Shown: positions 8,049 through 17,708, counted from the stretch's first letter. The stretch is DNA of 45,318 bases from Oleiagrimonas sp964566965 (GCA_964566965.1 CAZMKO010000015.1:1-45318); one strand, 5' to 3'. The notes: generated by a model from the letters alone, not told the origin. Made by a program: numbers and translations.

Positions 8049-8618
8049 TTACAGGCTTGGACCGCTGAGCGCGATCCATACGGCCAACACCGCAAACAGC
8101 AGTGCCGCGGTCATGCGCGTGGCTTTCAACGGCAGTCTGTGCGCGAAGCGCGCACCCAGCCAGACCACCGGCACGTTGGCCAAAAGCATGCCCACCGTGG
8201 TGCCGGCCACGACTTGCCACAACGGATGGTATTGCGCGGCCAGTACCACGGTCGCGACCTGGGTCTTGTCGCCCATCTCGGCCAGGAAGAAGGCGATGAT
8301 GGTGGCCAGGATCACGCCGTGGCCGCTGCCTTTTTCCGCCTCGTCGGCATCCACCTTGTCCGGTACCAGGGTCCACAGTGCCATGATGGACAGCGACGCC
8401 ACCACCACCCAATGCAGTACCGTGGGTGTCAGCCAGCGTGCCACCAGTTCACCGACGAAGCCGGCCAGGCCGTGGTTGACGATGGTGGCCAGGAAAATGC
8501 CGATGCAGATCGGCCAGGGTTTGCGGAAACGCGCGGCCAGGATCAGCGACAGCAACTGGGTCTTGTCGCCGATCTCGGCCAAGGCCACCACGCCGGTGGC
8601 AATCAGGAAACTTTGCAC
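8049..8618 (-). CDS. GDT1/TMEM165 family manganese exporter
   Basis: Inner-membrane cation transporter of 189 residues with about six helices in two similar halves. Each half carries the family motif: EIGDKTQ near residues 15-21 and EMGDKTQ near 114-120, whose acidic residues bind the ion. Bacterial members (MneA-type) export Mn2+; human TMEM165 and yeast Gdt1 are relatives. I take the GTG at 8618 as start: an ATG overlapping it (8620) is out of frame and stops after five codons, while GAGG lies about 8 bases upstream of the GTG. A yybP-ykoY manganese riboswitch lies in the leader, which supports the Mn2+ role. Confidence 0.92.
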   Translation of the reverse strand: MQSFLIATGVVALAEIGDKTQLLSLILAARFRKPWPICIGIFLATIVNHGLAGFVGELVARWLTPTVLHWVVVASLSIMALWTLVPDKVDADEAEKGSGHGVILATIIAFFLAEMGDKTQVATVVLAAQYHPLWQVVAGTTVGMLLANVPVVWLGARFAHRLPLKATRMTAALLFAVLAVWIALSGPSL

Positions 8619-8639
8619 ATGGAATCCTCGGGGCCGGAG

Positions 8640-8805
8640 ACGAACGCAAGTTCATGCGCGTCGTCCGACCCGGGCGATGCGCATGAACCAGCGGTCTTGC
8701 CGGACGTCGGATCGGATCCGACGTTTCACGTGCCATGGCTTTTGGCCAAGTGTGTTGACACGCGCCCCGCGCTTGCCGCGGTCGGCTACTCCCCGTTGGA
8801 GGCCG
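8640..8805 (-). promoter_or_regulatory. yybP-ykoY manganese riboswitch
   Basis: On the minus strand the leader of the GDT1 gene contains the hallmark GGGGAGTAGCCGAC (8796-8783), then GTCAACACACTTGGCC (8759-8744), a 9-bp variable hairpin ACGTCGGAT-CCG-ATCCGACGT (8724-8704), and GGCAAGACC (8702-8694). These conserved pieces and their order match the yybP-ykoY class, which senses Mn2+ and turns on Mn exporters. Downstream, GTTCATGCGC and GCGCATGAAC (8688-8650) form a 10-bp hairpin that could be part of the expression platform. It lies about 30 bases before the start codon and has no U-run, so control of translation is more likely than termination. The outer boundaries are approximate. Confidence 0.85.
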
Positions 8806-8868
8806 CCAAGCATAGCCGAGGCTGCCGGGGGACGGCAAGCCGGCGTGCCGCATTTCGCGGGAGCCGGT

Positions 8869-8957
8869 GCATCGCGGCCATGGGTCGCTCCCACAGGGCA
8901 CTTCGAAAAACCAGGTGCGGGACATCAACTTGTGGGAGCGGCCCATGGCCGCGATGG
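8869..8957. repeat. Inverted REP pair (REPIN-like), copy 2
   Basis: The 26-base sequence at 8870-8895 is the reverse complement of 8931-8956 with a single mismatch; both have the form GTGGGAGCGGCCCATGGCC then GCGATG. The spacer carries CTTCGAAAAACC and GACATCAACT, which recur before the REP at 41342-41400. The pair sits between the riboswitch and serA and would form a very stable stem in RNA of either strand. It could shield the 3' end of serA mRNA. Confidence 0.65.
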
Positions 8958-8965
8958 CCAGGGTC

Positions 8966-10198
8966 TCAATACAGCAGGCGGGTGCGCAGCGTGCCGGGAA
9001 CGCCGGCCAGTTGCTGCTTCAGTTCCAGTACCTGGTCCTCGGGTGCCGACACGTCGATGACCACGTAACCCAGCTGCGGGCTGGTGCGCAGGAACTGGCC
9101 GTCCACATTGACGGCCGCGCGCGAGAACAGCTCGTTGATGCGCGACATCACCCCCGGTTCGTTGCGGTGGATGTGCAGCAGGCGTCGGCTGCCGGCGTGT
9201 CCAGGCAGGGACACCTCGGGAAAGTTGACTGCCGACAGGGTGGAGCCGTTGTCGCTGTAGCGGACCAGCTTGGCCGCCACCTCGCGGCCGATGTTGGCCT
9301 GGGCCTCCTGGGTGCTGCCGCCCACGTGCGGGGTGAGGATAACGTTGTCCAGGCCGGCCAGGGGCGAGGTAAACCGGTCGCTGTTGCTCTTCGGCTCGGT
9401 CGGAAACACGTCGATCGCGGCGCCGCCCAGGTGCCCGTCGCGGAGTGCGTCGTGCAGTGCGGGGATATCCACTACGCTTCCGCGCGAGGCGTTGATGAGC
9501 ATGGCGCCGGGGCGCATGCGCGCGAGCTGGTCGGTGCCGATCATCTCGGCGGTGGCCGGGGTCTGCGGGACATGCAGGGTGACGATGTCCGAGCGCGCCA
9601 AAAGGTCGTCGAGGCTGGCGGCGGCCGCGGCGTTGCCGAGTGCCAGCTTGTCCTCGATGTCGTGGTAAAGGACATGCATGCCCAGGCCTTCGGCCAGCAC
9701 GCCGACCTGGGTGCCGATGTGGCCGTAGCCGATGATGCCCAGCGTCTTGCCGCGGACCTCGTGGCTGCCCTCGGCCGATTTCAGCCATTGCCCGCGATGG
9801 CAGGCCATACTGCGCTGCGGAACACCGCGCATCAGCAGCACGGCCTCGGCCACCACCAGTTCGGCGACGCTGCGGGTATTGGAGTACGGGGCGTTGAAAA
9901 CCGGGATCGCCGCGTCGCGTGCCGCTGCCAGGTCGACCTGGTTGGTGCCGATGCAGAAGCAGCCGATGGCCATCAACCGGCGTGCCGCCGCCAGCGCTTC
10001 GGCGTCCAGCCGGGTACGTGAGCGCAGGCCGACGATGTGGGCTTCGGCAAGACACTCCAGCAGCTGCGCGCGGGGCAGGGCGGTGCGCTGATAGTCCACG
10101 TTGGTATAGCCGGCATCGTGCAACCGGGCCACCGCGGTCTGGCTGACACCTTCCAGCAGCAGGATACGGATGTCCTTCTTGGGAAACGAGGTTTTCAT
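8966..10198 (-). CDS. serA: D-3-phosphoglycerate dehydrogenase
   Basis: First enzyme of serine biosynthesis, 410 residues, oxidising 3-phosphoglycerate to 3-phosphohydroxypyruvate with NAD+. The layout is that of the short gammaproteobacterial SerA: a substrate-binding domain, a Rossmann fold with GIIGYGHIG near residues 154-162, catalytic segments INASRGSVVD and ILTPHVGGST, and a C-terminal ACT domain (about 338-410) that usually binds serine for feedback inhibition. Some SerA enzymes pair the reaction with reduction of 2-oxoglutarate to D-2-hydroxyglutarate; the divergent neighbour would recycle that product. A promoter lies at 10228-10257. Confidence 0.97.
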   Translation of the reverse strand: MKTSFPKKDIRILLLEGVSQTAVARLHDAGYTNVDYQRTALPRAQLLECLAEAHIVGLRSRTRLDAEALAAARRLMAIGCFCIGTNQVDLAAARDAAIPVFNAPYSNTRSVAELVVAEAVLLMRGVPQRSMACHRGQWLKSAEGSHEVRGKTLGIIGYGHIGTQVGVLAEGLGMHVLYHDIEDKLALGNAAAAASLDDLLARSDIVTLHVPQTPATAEMIGTDQLARMRPGAMLINASRGSVVDIPALHDALRDGHLGGAAIDVFPTEPKSNSDRFTSPLAGLDNVILTPHVGGSTQEAQANIGREVAAKLVRYSDNGSTLSAVNFPEVSLPGHAGSRRLLHIHRNEPGVMSRINELFSRAAVNVDGQFLRTSPQLGYVVIDVSAPEDQVLELKQQLAGVPGTLRTRLLY

Positions 10199-10227
10199 GG
10201 CGATTGGCGGGAATCGGTAACGCTGCG

Positions 10228-10257
10228 ACTATGCCAGAGGGACCGGACCGCGGCTAA
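10228..10257 (-). promoter_or_regulatory. Promoter of serA
   Basis: On the minus strand, TTAGCC (10257-10252) and CATAGT (10233-10228) are separated by 18 bp, giving a leader of about 25 bases before the serA ATG. The match to sigma70 consensus is moderate. Confidence 0.4.
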
Positions 10258-10292
10258 TGCGGGCATGGCATGAACCGTCGCCGGCGGGCGGC

Positions 10293-10298
10293 TACACT
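10293..10298 (+). promoter_or_regulatory. -10 box of the D-2-hydroxyglutarate dehydrogenase gene
   Basis: TACACT lies 27 bp before the ATG at 10326, giving a short leader of about 20 bases. The same hexamer serves prmC and closely resembles the boxes before thiS, queA and clcA. No good -35 box was found. Confidence 0.4.
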
Positions 10299-10325
10299 GG
10301 TGGCTCCTTCACGCGTGTGCCCCGC

Positions 10326-11705
<1,380 letters not shown>

Positions 11706-11813
11706 CAGCGGGGTTCGGGGCTTGTGCAGCATCACGGCTTCAGCCGCGATTGCTCGTGACCCGGGGCGCTGGAGCCCAAGGCCGAAGACGGATTACGGAA
11801 AGCCGAAAACGCC

Positions 11814-12548
11814 TTACCCGTCCCCATGGCAAGCCAGCACCGCCGCCAGCGCCGCCAGCGCCGCGGTTTCGGTGCGCAGCACGCGCGGACCAAGATTGAG
11901 GCTGGCGAACCCCGCCCCGGTCAGCGCGTCGATGTCGCGCGGTCCCAGACCGCCTTCGGGACCGACGACCAGAGTGAGGCCGGTCGGTGGGACCGTCAGA
12001 TCGCGCACCCGCTGACCGGCGCCGGGCATCAGTGCCAGGCGCAGACCGGCATCGTCGTCCAGCTGCCGCAGCCAGTGCTCCAGCCGCTGCGGGGGTTCGA
12101 CGACGGGCACGCGGGCCCGTCCGCATTGTCCGCTCGCGGCCCGCGCCACGCCTTGCCAATGGCGCAGGCGCTTGTCGGCGCGCTCGCCGTCCAGGCGCAC
12201 GTCGCCGCGTTCGGCATGCAGCGGAACCACCGCGCTGGCGCCGAGCTCGGTCGCCTTCTGGATCACCAGATCCATCTTGTCGCCTTTGGCCAGGCATTGC
12301 GCGATACGCAGCGGCCAGGGCGGTTCGTTGTCGATGCGGTGGCGCGTCCCGGTTTGCACCGTGGCGCGGCGCCGGTCGGCGTGCATGAGGGTGGCCGGAT
12401 AGTCATGTCCGTCGCCGTTGAACAAACTCAGCCTGTCGCCGGCCTTCAGGCGCAGGACCCGGATGGCGTGGCCGGCGGCATCCTCGGGCAGCTCGAAGGT
12501 GGCGTGCTCGGCCAGGGGCAGATCGACGTGCAGGCGGAGATGGCGCAT
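11814..12548 (-). CDS. rsmE: 16S rRNA (uracil-1498-N3)-methyltransferase RsmE
   Basis: SPOUT-class methyltransferase of 244 residues that methylates N3 of U1498 in 16S rRNA. An N-terminal PUA-like domain (about 1-75, ending in the FNGDGHDYPATL strand) precedes the trefoil-knot SAM domain with CLAKGDKMDLVIQKATELG, LVVGPEGGLGPRDI and LNLGPRVLRTETAALAAL. I start at 12548 (MRHLRLHVDL) because RsmE proteins begin there; an earlier ATG adds 15 unrelated residues and would overlap the upstream gene. It is the last gene of the glnS operon, 7 bp after the TVP38-family gene. Confidence 0.95.
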   Translation of the reverse strand: MRHLRLHVDLPLAEHATFELPEDAAGHAIRVLRLKAGDRLSLFNGDGHDYPATLMHADRRRATVQTGTRHRIDNEPPWPLRIAQCLAKGDKMDLVIQKATELGASAVVPLHAERGDVRLDGERADKRLRHWQGVARAASGQCGRARVPVVEPPQRLEHWLRQLDDDAGLRLALMPGAGQRVRDLTVPPTGLTLVVGPEGGLGPRDIDALTGAGFASLNLGPRVLRTETAALAALAAVLACHGDG

Positions 12549-12555
12549 GGGACGG

Positions 12556-13281
12556 TCACGGATGGGGTGGTTTGTCGGTCGGGCGACTGGCATGGCGCAG
12601 GTGGCCGACGAGCAGAGGCAGCAGGGCGAGCAATGCCAGCGCCAACAACGGAAGCAGGATGTGCGGGCTCATCAGCATCGCGCCGAGATCGAAATGTTGC
12701 TGGCCTTGCTCCAGGCTGTCGGCGATGCCGGTGCCGATGGCGGCTTCGATCACCGACATCACCAGGGCTCCGGTGGCGGTCGCAACCACGAACAGCTTCA
12801 GCGGGCAGCGCAGCCAGGCCAGCGCGATGGTCACGCCGCCCCAAGGCAAGCCGGGAGCGAGACGCAAGAACAACGTGTAGTTGACCGGGTGGTGTTCGTA
12901 GCCGTGGCGCAGGCGTTCGACCAGCGCGGGGGCATGACCGCGCCGTCGGCCCAGGGCCAGTTGCGTGGCGGCGAACAGCAGCAGCGAGCCCAGCGTCACG
13001 CCGACGGTGGACCACAGTGTCGCCTCGGTCATGCCGAACAGCACGCCGGCGGCCACCGTCACCACCACGCTGACCGGGATGCCGGTGGCCACCACCAGCG
13101 CCAGTAGGCCGATGTAGCCCAGCCGCGCCAGCCACGGGAACTGTGCGATGCCGCTGCGAAGCTGGCCGTGGGTGTCGGCCAGTTGCGAGGGGGTCAGGTT
13201 GTCCAGCGCACCGGAGGTGAACAGGGCGATACCGGTGGCGACCAGCAGCAGCAGCGGCAGGGCGGCGCGCAGGCGTTTCAT
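12556..13281 (-). CDS. TVP38/TMEM64 family membrane protein
   Basis: Polytopic membrane protein of 241 residues with an N-terminal hydrophobic segment and about five further helices. The SNARE-associated/DedA-related core is visible: VVATGIPVSVVVTVAAGVLFG near residues 63-83, a G-rich TLGSLLLFAATQLALGRR stretch, and the FLRLAPGLPWGGVTIALA block near 138-155. Family members are linked to lipid scrambling or membrane homeostasis, but no precise role can be given. Its ATG overlaps the glnS stop codon by 4 bp. Confidence 0.88.
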   Translation of the reverse strand: MKRLRAALPLLLLVATGIALFTSGALDNLTPSQLADTHGQLRSGIAQFPWLARLGYIGLLALVVATGIPVSVVVTVAAGVLFGMTEATLWSTVGVTLGSLLLFAATQLALGRRRGHAPALVERLRHGYEHHPVNYTLFLRLAPGLPWGGVTIALAWLRCPLKLFVVATATGALVMSVIEAAIGTGIADSLEQGQQHFDLGAMLMSPHILLPLLALALLALLPLLVGHLRHASRPTDKPPHP

Positions 13282-15005
13282 TTTTTCTGCTTGGCAGCCC
13301 AGTTGTCGCGAAGGGTCACGCTGCGGTTGAACACCGGGTGTTCCGACGTGTGGTCATGGCGATCGGTGATGAAGTAACCCAGCCGCTCGAACTGGAAATG
13401 CGTCTCCGGCGGCACGCCAGCCACGGCGGCCGGCTCCAGCCAGGCCTGCACGATGCGTCGCGATGCCGGGTTGAGGTGGTCACGGTAGCCGCCTTCGCCG
13501 GCATCCGGGTCGGGTACGTCGAACAGGCGGTCGTACAGGCGCACCTCGGCTGACAGGGCGTGCCGTGCGCTGACCCAATGGATGGTGCCCTTGACCTTGC
13601 GGTTGGCTTCGTCACGGCCGGGGCGGGTGTCCGGGTCCAGCGTCACATGCACGGTCCGCACGATGCCGTCGGCGTCCTTGTCCAGGGCCACGCACTTGAC
13701 GATGCCAACGCCGCGCAGGCGGACTTCGCCGTCCGGCTTGAGACGGCGGAAACCCTTGGGCGGCACTTCGGCGAAATCGTCGCGCTCGATCCATACCTCG
13801 CGTGCGAACGGGATGTCGCGTTCGCCGAAGTCCGGGTTCTTGGGGTGGTTCGGGAAACGGATGTGTTCCTCGTGCTCGTCCGGCAGGTTGTCGATGACCA
13901 GCTTCAACGGATCCAGCACGGCCATGCGGCGTGGCGCGCGGGCATCCAGGTGTTCGCGTACGCAGCCTTCCAGCACACCCATTTCGATGATGCTGTTCTG
14001 CTTGGACAGGCCCGCACGCTGCCAGAAGTGACGCACCGCGGCGGCCGGAAAGCCGCGCCGGCGCACACCGGCCAGCGTGGGCAGACGCGGGTCGTCCCAG
14101 CCGTCGACCATGCCATCGGCGACCAGCTGCGCCAGCTTGCGCTTGCTCATCACGGTGTAGTCGAGGTTGCCGCGCGAGAACTCGATCTGGCGTGGTTTCG
14201 CGGGTTTCACCGCCAGGCCGGCGTCGGCCAGGTCCTGCCACAGCTCGGGGTGGTTGGGAAAGTCCACGGCGTCGACGAACCAGTCATACAGCGGACGATG
14301 GTCTTCGAACTCCAACGTGCAGAACGAATGCGTGATGCCCTCCAGCGCGTCGGACAGGCAATGCGCGTAGTCGTACATCGGGTAGATTGGCCAAGTGTCG
14401 CCGGTACGCGGATGGGCCAGCTTGCGGATGCGATAGATGGCCGGATCGCGCATGTTGATGTTGCCGGCGGCCATGTCGATCTTTGCACGCAGTGTCTTCC
14501 CGCCGTCGGCGAACTCGCCGGCACGCATGCGTTTGAACAGGTCCAGGTTTTCCTCGATGGAACGCTCGCGGAAGGGCGAGTCGCGGCCCGGCTCGGTGAG
14601 TGTGCCGCGGTAGGCGCGCATCTGGTCGGCGTCGAGGTCGTCCACGTAGGCCTTGCCGTCCTCGATCAACTTCAATGCGGCGCGGTAGAACGCCTCGAAA
14701 TAATCCGACGCGTGGCACTCCGCGCTCCATTCGAAGCCCAGCCAGTTCACCTCGTCCTTGATCGCGGCGGTGAAGGCGGGGTCTTCCTTGCCGGGATTGG
14801 TGTCGTCCAGGCGCAGGTTGCAGCGTCCCTTGAACTCGCCGGCGATGCCGAAATCCAGGCAGATCGCCTTGGCATGGCCCAGGTGCAAGTGGCCGTTGGG
14901 CTCGGGCGGGAACCGTGTCTGGATGGCGGTGTGCTTGCCCGAGGCCAAGTCGTCCATGACGATCTGGCGGATGAAATTGTGTGCGGGGAGGGTGTCGTTC
15001 GCCAT
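13278..15005 (-). CDS. glnS: Glutaminyl-tRNA synthetase
   Basis: Class I aminoacyl-tRNA synthetase of 575 residues that charges tRNA-Gln with glutamine in the cytosol. The HIGH motif is HLGH (residues 41-44) in PEPNGHLHLGHAKAI, and the KMSKS-type motif is VMSKR. Glutamine-binding segments (RDPAIYRIRKL, YPMYDYAHCLSDALEGITHS) and the two beta-barrel anticodon-binding domains at the C-terminus are complete. The ATG at 15005 gives the family length; an upstream extension has no family match. It leads an operon with the TVP38-family gene (ATGA overlap) and rsmE. Confidence 0.97.
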   Translation of the reverse strand: MANDTLPAHNFIRQIVMDDLASGKHTAIQTRFPPEPNGHLHLGHAKAICLDFGIAGEFKGRCNLRLDDTNPGKEDPAFTAAIKDEVNWLGFEWSAECHASDYFEAFYRAALKLIEDGKAYVDDLDADQMRAYRGTLTEPGRDSPFRERSIEENLDLFKRMRAGEFADGGKTLRAKIDMAAGNINMRDPAIYRIRKLAHPRTGDTWPIYPMYDYAHCLSDALEGITHSFCTLEFEDHRPLYDWFVDAVDFPNHPELWQDLADAGLAVKPAKPRQIEFSRGNLDYTVMSKRKLAQLVADGMVDGWDDPRLPTLAGVRRRGFPAAAVRHFWQRAGLSKQNSIIEMGVLEGCVREHLDARAPRRMAVLDPLKLVIDNLPDEHEEHIRFPNHPKNPDFGERDIPFAREVWIERDDFAEVPPKGFRRLKPDGEVRLRGVGIVKCVALDKDADGIVRTVHVTLDPDTRPGRDEANRKVKGTIHWVSARHALSAEVRLYDRLFDVPDPDAGEGGYRDHLNPASRRIVQAWLEPAAVAGVPPETHFQFERLGYFITDRHDHTSEHPVFNRSVTLRDNWAAKQKK

Positions 15006-15122
15006 GGGAGACCGGTTTGCAAGCGTGGAGTGAAAGAGGCAAAGTTTAACCCAAGGCACGCTAGGTTCCCTACCGTGGGGAGATGGCGCGGGCCCGCCGG
15101 GGCGCGTTTCGGAGAGGACAGC

Positions 15123-15401
15123 ATGCAAACGGTGTATCACGCGGAAAGCCTGGTCGACGCGCATCTGGTCAAGGATTATCTCGAGCAGGCCGACATCCCC
15201 GTCTTTATCGCCGGCGAATACCTGACCGGCGGGGTCGGGCAATTGCCGGCGCGCGATTTTCTGGCCGTGCAGGTGCCCGACACCTGTGTGGCCGCCGCCG
15301 AGCCGCTGGTACGGGAGGCCGTGGCCATGCTGAGTGAGGCACGCGAGTCGATCGGGAAGGATCCGGCCGATGATCCCGGTCTGGCCCCATCCGTGTCATG
15401 A
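15123..15401 (+). CDS. DUF2007 domain protein
   Basis: Short cytosolic protein of 92 residues. The sequence MQTVYHAESLVDAHLVKDYLEQADIPVFIAGEYLTGG.GQLPARDFLAVQV matches the small DUF2007 fold, sometimes called putative signal-transducing protein, whose function is unknown. GGAGAGGA lies 6-13 bases upstream of the ATG at 15123. It is divergent from glnS (117 bp apart) and 30 bp before apt, so it may share the apt transcript. The C-terminal 25 residues are hydrophilic and probably disordered. Confidence 0.85.
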   Translation: MQTVYHAESLVDAHLVKDYLEQADIPVFIAGEYLTGGVGQLPARDFLAVQVPDTCVAAAEPLVREAVAMLSEARESIGKDPADDPGLAPSVS

Positions 15402-15431
15402 TGCGCGGCTGGTTTTTCCGGGAACACCTGC

Positions 15432-15959
15432 ATGCCTGAGTGGGCTTCGTTGATCCGTGACATCGCCGACTTTCCGCACCCCGGTGTGGGCTTCAAGGAC
15501 ATCACGCCACTGCTGGCCGACGCGGCCGGCTTTGCCGCTTGTCTGGATGATCTGGCCGCGCCGTGGCGCGATGCGGGCGTCGACGTGGTTTGCGGCAGCG
15601 AGTCGCGTGGCTTCATCTTCGGTGCCGCGCTGGCGCCGATTCTGGGCGCGGGTTTCGTGCCGTTGCGCAAGGCAGGCAAGTTGCCGGCGGCTACCGAGGG
15701 TGTCGATTATGCGCTGGAATACGGTCAGGCGCGGCTGGAAGTCCACCGTGACGCGGTCGGCCCCGGACAGCGCGCGTTGATCGTCGACGACGTGCTGGCC
15801 ACCGGCGGCACGCTGGTGGCGTCGCGTCAGCTTGTCGAACGCCTGGGCGCCACCGTGCTCGGCGCCGCCGTGGTGCTGGAACTGGGGTTTCTCGACGGCC
15901 GCAAGCGTTGGGGCGATAACTCGCCGTTGCATGCATTGGTTCGATACGGCGAGCAATAG
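15432..15959 (+). CDS. apt: Adenine phosphoribosyltransferase
   Basis: Purine salvage enzyme of 175 residues making AMP from adenine and PRPP. It begins with the typical IRDIADFPHPGVGFKDITPLL and carries the PRPP-binding loop ALIVDDVLATGGTL (about 115-128) and the GSESRGFIFGAALA segment. Length and motifs are normal. It follows the DUF2007 gene by 30 bp and is followed by a marked AT-rich stretch. Confidence 0.97.
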   Translation: MPEWASLIRDIADFPHPGVGFKDITPLLADAAGFAACLDDLAAPWRDAGVDVVCGSESRGFIFGAALAPILGAGFVPLRKAGKLPAATEGVDYALEYGQARLEVHRDAVGPGQRALIVDDVLATGGTLVASRQLVERLGATVLGAAVVLELGFLDGRKRWGDNSPLHALVRYGEQ

Positions 15960-16010
15960 TATTAATAAAAACTATCGTATTTATTTGTTTAATCGATTTG
16001 GAAAATGGCC
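15960..16010. other. AT-rich intergenic stretch
   Basis: Starting right after the apt stop codon, about 50 bp are strongly AT-rich (runs such as TATTAATAAAAACTATCG and TATTTATTTG), in contrast to the high-GC surroundings. It precedes the nitrobindin-like gene and probably contains its promoter or an upstream activating element. I cannot choose a single -10/-35 pair. Confidence 0.5.
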
Positions 16011-16058
16011 TGGACAGGCGCAAGCTGAATATACCTCATTCAGCACGGGAGAAAGGCC

Positions 16059-16664
16059 ATGGGCAATGGTATTGCGGGTCCGCGGAAGCTTGGGCCACTG
16101 ACGCCTTTGGTCGGGGAATGGGAGGGCGATGTCGGTGTCGATCTTTCCTATCACAACAAGGACGACGAAACGTCCGAAACCAGTTATTTCGAGAAGGCCT
16201 GGTTCAAACCGATTCCGATCCAGGAAAACGGTCAACAGTCCCTGGAAGGACTCAGTTACAAAATGACGGCCTGGCGTCATGGCGAGGAAGCCATGGATCC
16301 GTTCCATGATGAAGTCGGTTATCTGCTGTGGGACAAGCAGCACGGCCAGGTGATGCGTAGTGTTGTGTTCGGCCGCGGTATTGCCATTCTCGCCGGCAGC
16401 GATGCCGGATTGCGCGACACGGTGCTGCATTTCAACGCGCTGCCGGGCGAGCCGTGCTACGGCATTTTGCAGAACAAATACCTGTTGGAGCGTGCCGAGC
16501 TGAAGGGCTTCGAGAGCACCTTCACGTTCAACGACGACGGGACCGTCAGTTACACCTCGGATCTGATTCTGCGGCTGGTTGCCATCGGCGAGGAAATGCA
16601 CCATACCGATCGCAACACCCTGCATCGCGTGAAACGCTTCCATCCCAGCGACGGAACCGCCTGA
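16059..16664 (+). CDS. Nitrobindin-like heme-binding beta-barrel protein
   Basis: Cytosolic protein of 201 residues. The opening LGPLTPLVGEWEGDVGVD resembles the GxWxGxG strand of the nitrobindin / FABP-like (THAP4-C, DUF1794) family. Alternating beta-strand patterns run through the protein, and a C-terminal HHTDRNTLHRV supplies histidines of the kind that ligate heme in nitrobindins. Such proteins bind ferric heme and isomerise peroxynitrite or bind NO; whether this one binds heme is inference. GGAGAAAGG lies just before the ATG. It is convergent with oxyR, which makes a redox-stress role plausible but does not show it. Confidence 0.7.
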   Translation: MGNGIAGPRKLGPLTPLVGEWEGDVGVDLSYHNKDDETSETSYFEKAWFKPIPIQENGQQSLEGLSYKMTAWRHGEEAMDPFHDEVGYLLWDKQHGQVMRSVVFGRGIAILAGSDAGLRDTVLHFNALPGEPCYGILQNKYLLERAELKGFESTFTFNDDGTVSYTSDLILRLVAIGEEMHHTDRNTLHRVKRFHPSDGTA

Positions 16665-16696
16665 GAGCTTGTGAAAAAATCACCCATCTGCTGCGA

Positions 16697-16722
16697 GTGC
16701 CGGTGACGCGTGTCGCCGGCAC
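16697..16722. terminator. Hairpin between the convergent nitrobindin-like gene and oxyR
   Basis: GTGCCGG (16697-16703) and CCGGCAC (16716-16722) pair with an inner GAC/GTC extension. There is no clear U-run, so it may be a bidirectional Rho-aided end or simply an mRNA stabiliser. Confidence 0.3.
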
Positions 16723-16724
16723 CG

Positions 16725-17678
16725 TCACGGTGCCATGGTGGCGCCGGCGTGTGCCGCCGCCAGCGTGGCGGCTCGATGGGCGTCCAGCAGTTCGGGGGGC
16801 AATTGCTTGAAGACATCGGCGACCTGCATCAGGAAATCGCCCATGGCCGAGCTTTTGCGCCACAACATGGCGATGCGCCGGTGTGGTGGATGACCACGGA
16901 ATTCGACCAGCTGCACGTTGGGTGCCTGCACCACCGGCGGCATGACGGCGAGACTCGGCAGCAGGGTGATGCCGACATCGGCCGCCACCATCTGGCGCAG
17001 GGTTTCCAGGCTGGTGGCGCGGAAGCCGCTTTTTTCGCCGGCGCCGGCCATTTGGCATACCTCCAGCGCCTGGTCGCGCAGGCAGTGGCCGTCTTCCAGC
17101 AAGAGCAGGTTTTCGCCCTCCAGGTCGGCCAGTTTCAATGTCTTGCGGCGGGCCAGTGGGTGGCCGCGTGGCACGGCCAACAGGAAGGGTTCCTCGAACA
17201 GGAACTCGGCATGCAGGTGCTCGTCGGGAACGGGCAGGGCGATGAGGCCGGCATCGAGTTTGCCCTCACGCAGGCGCGTCAGCACCTCTTCGGTCTTTTC
17301 CTCCACGAGTAGCAGCTCCAGCCGTGGAAAGCGTTCCCGCAGCATCGGTACGACGTGTGGCAGAAGATACGGCCCGAGAGTGGGGAACATGCCCAGCCGC
17401 AACGTGCCCGATTCCGGGTCGCTGCTGCGTCGCGCCACCCCCCGTATCTGCTCCACCTCGTTCAGCACCGTGCGCGCCCGTTGTGCGATGTCGCGACCGA
17501 TGTCGGTCAACAGCGCCTGACGCGGCGTGCGCTCGATCAGGATCACACCGAGCTCGTCCTCCAGCTTGCGGATTTGCGTCGAAAGTGTCGGCTGGCTGAC
17601 AAAACAGGCCTCGGCGGCGCGCCCGAAGTGGCGATGTTCGGCCAGGGCCAGCAGGTATTGGAGATCGCGCAGGTTCAT
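16725..17678 (-). CDS. oxyR: Hydrogen peroxide-sensing regulator OxyR
   Basis: LysR-family transcription activator of 317 residues. The N-terminal helix-turn-helix (about 5-60; FGRAAEACFVSQPTLSTQIRKLE) binds DNA. The sensor domain carries the two redox cysteines at the classic positions C199 and C208 (GHCLRDQALEVC), which form a disulfide on peroxide exposure and switch on catalase and peroxiredoxin genes. An alanine-rich tail follows residue 300. No peroxidase gene is next door. A promoter at 17709-17737 serves it. Confidence 0.96.
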   Translation of the reverse strand: MNLRDLQYLLALAEHRHFGRAAEACFVSQPTLSTQIRKLEDELGVILIERTPRQALLTDIGRDIAQRARTVLNEVEQIRGVARRSSDPESGTLRLGMFPTLGPYLLPHVVPMLRERFPRLELLLVEEKTEEVLTRLREGKLDAGLIALPVPDEHLHAEFLFEEPFLLAVPRGHPLARRKTLKLADLEGENLLLLEDGHCLRDQALEVCQMAGAGEKSGFRATSLETLRQMVAADVGITLLPSLAVMPPVVQAPNVQLVEFRGHPPHRRIAMLWRKSSAMGDFLMQVADVFKQLPPELLDAHRAATLAAAHAGATMAP

Positions 17679-17708
17679 GGGCTGAAAGATTCATAGATGT
17701 CATCAATG

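Noticed and set aside
8606..8620. ATG at 8620 as start of the GDT1 gene
   Set aside because: It is out of frame with the conserved protein and stops after five codons; the overlapping GTG at 8618 is in frame.
13560..15120. Plus-strand extension of the DUF2007 frame through the glnS region
   Set aside because: It is antisense to glnS and has no family resemblance; the DUF2007 protein starts at 15123 with its own ribosome-binding site.
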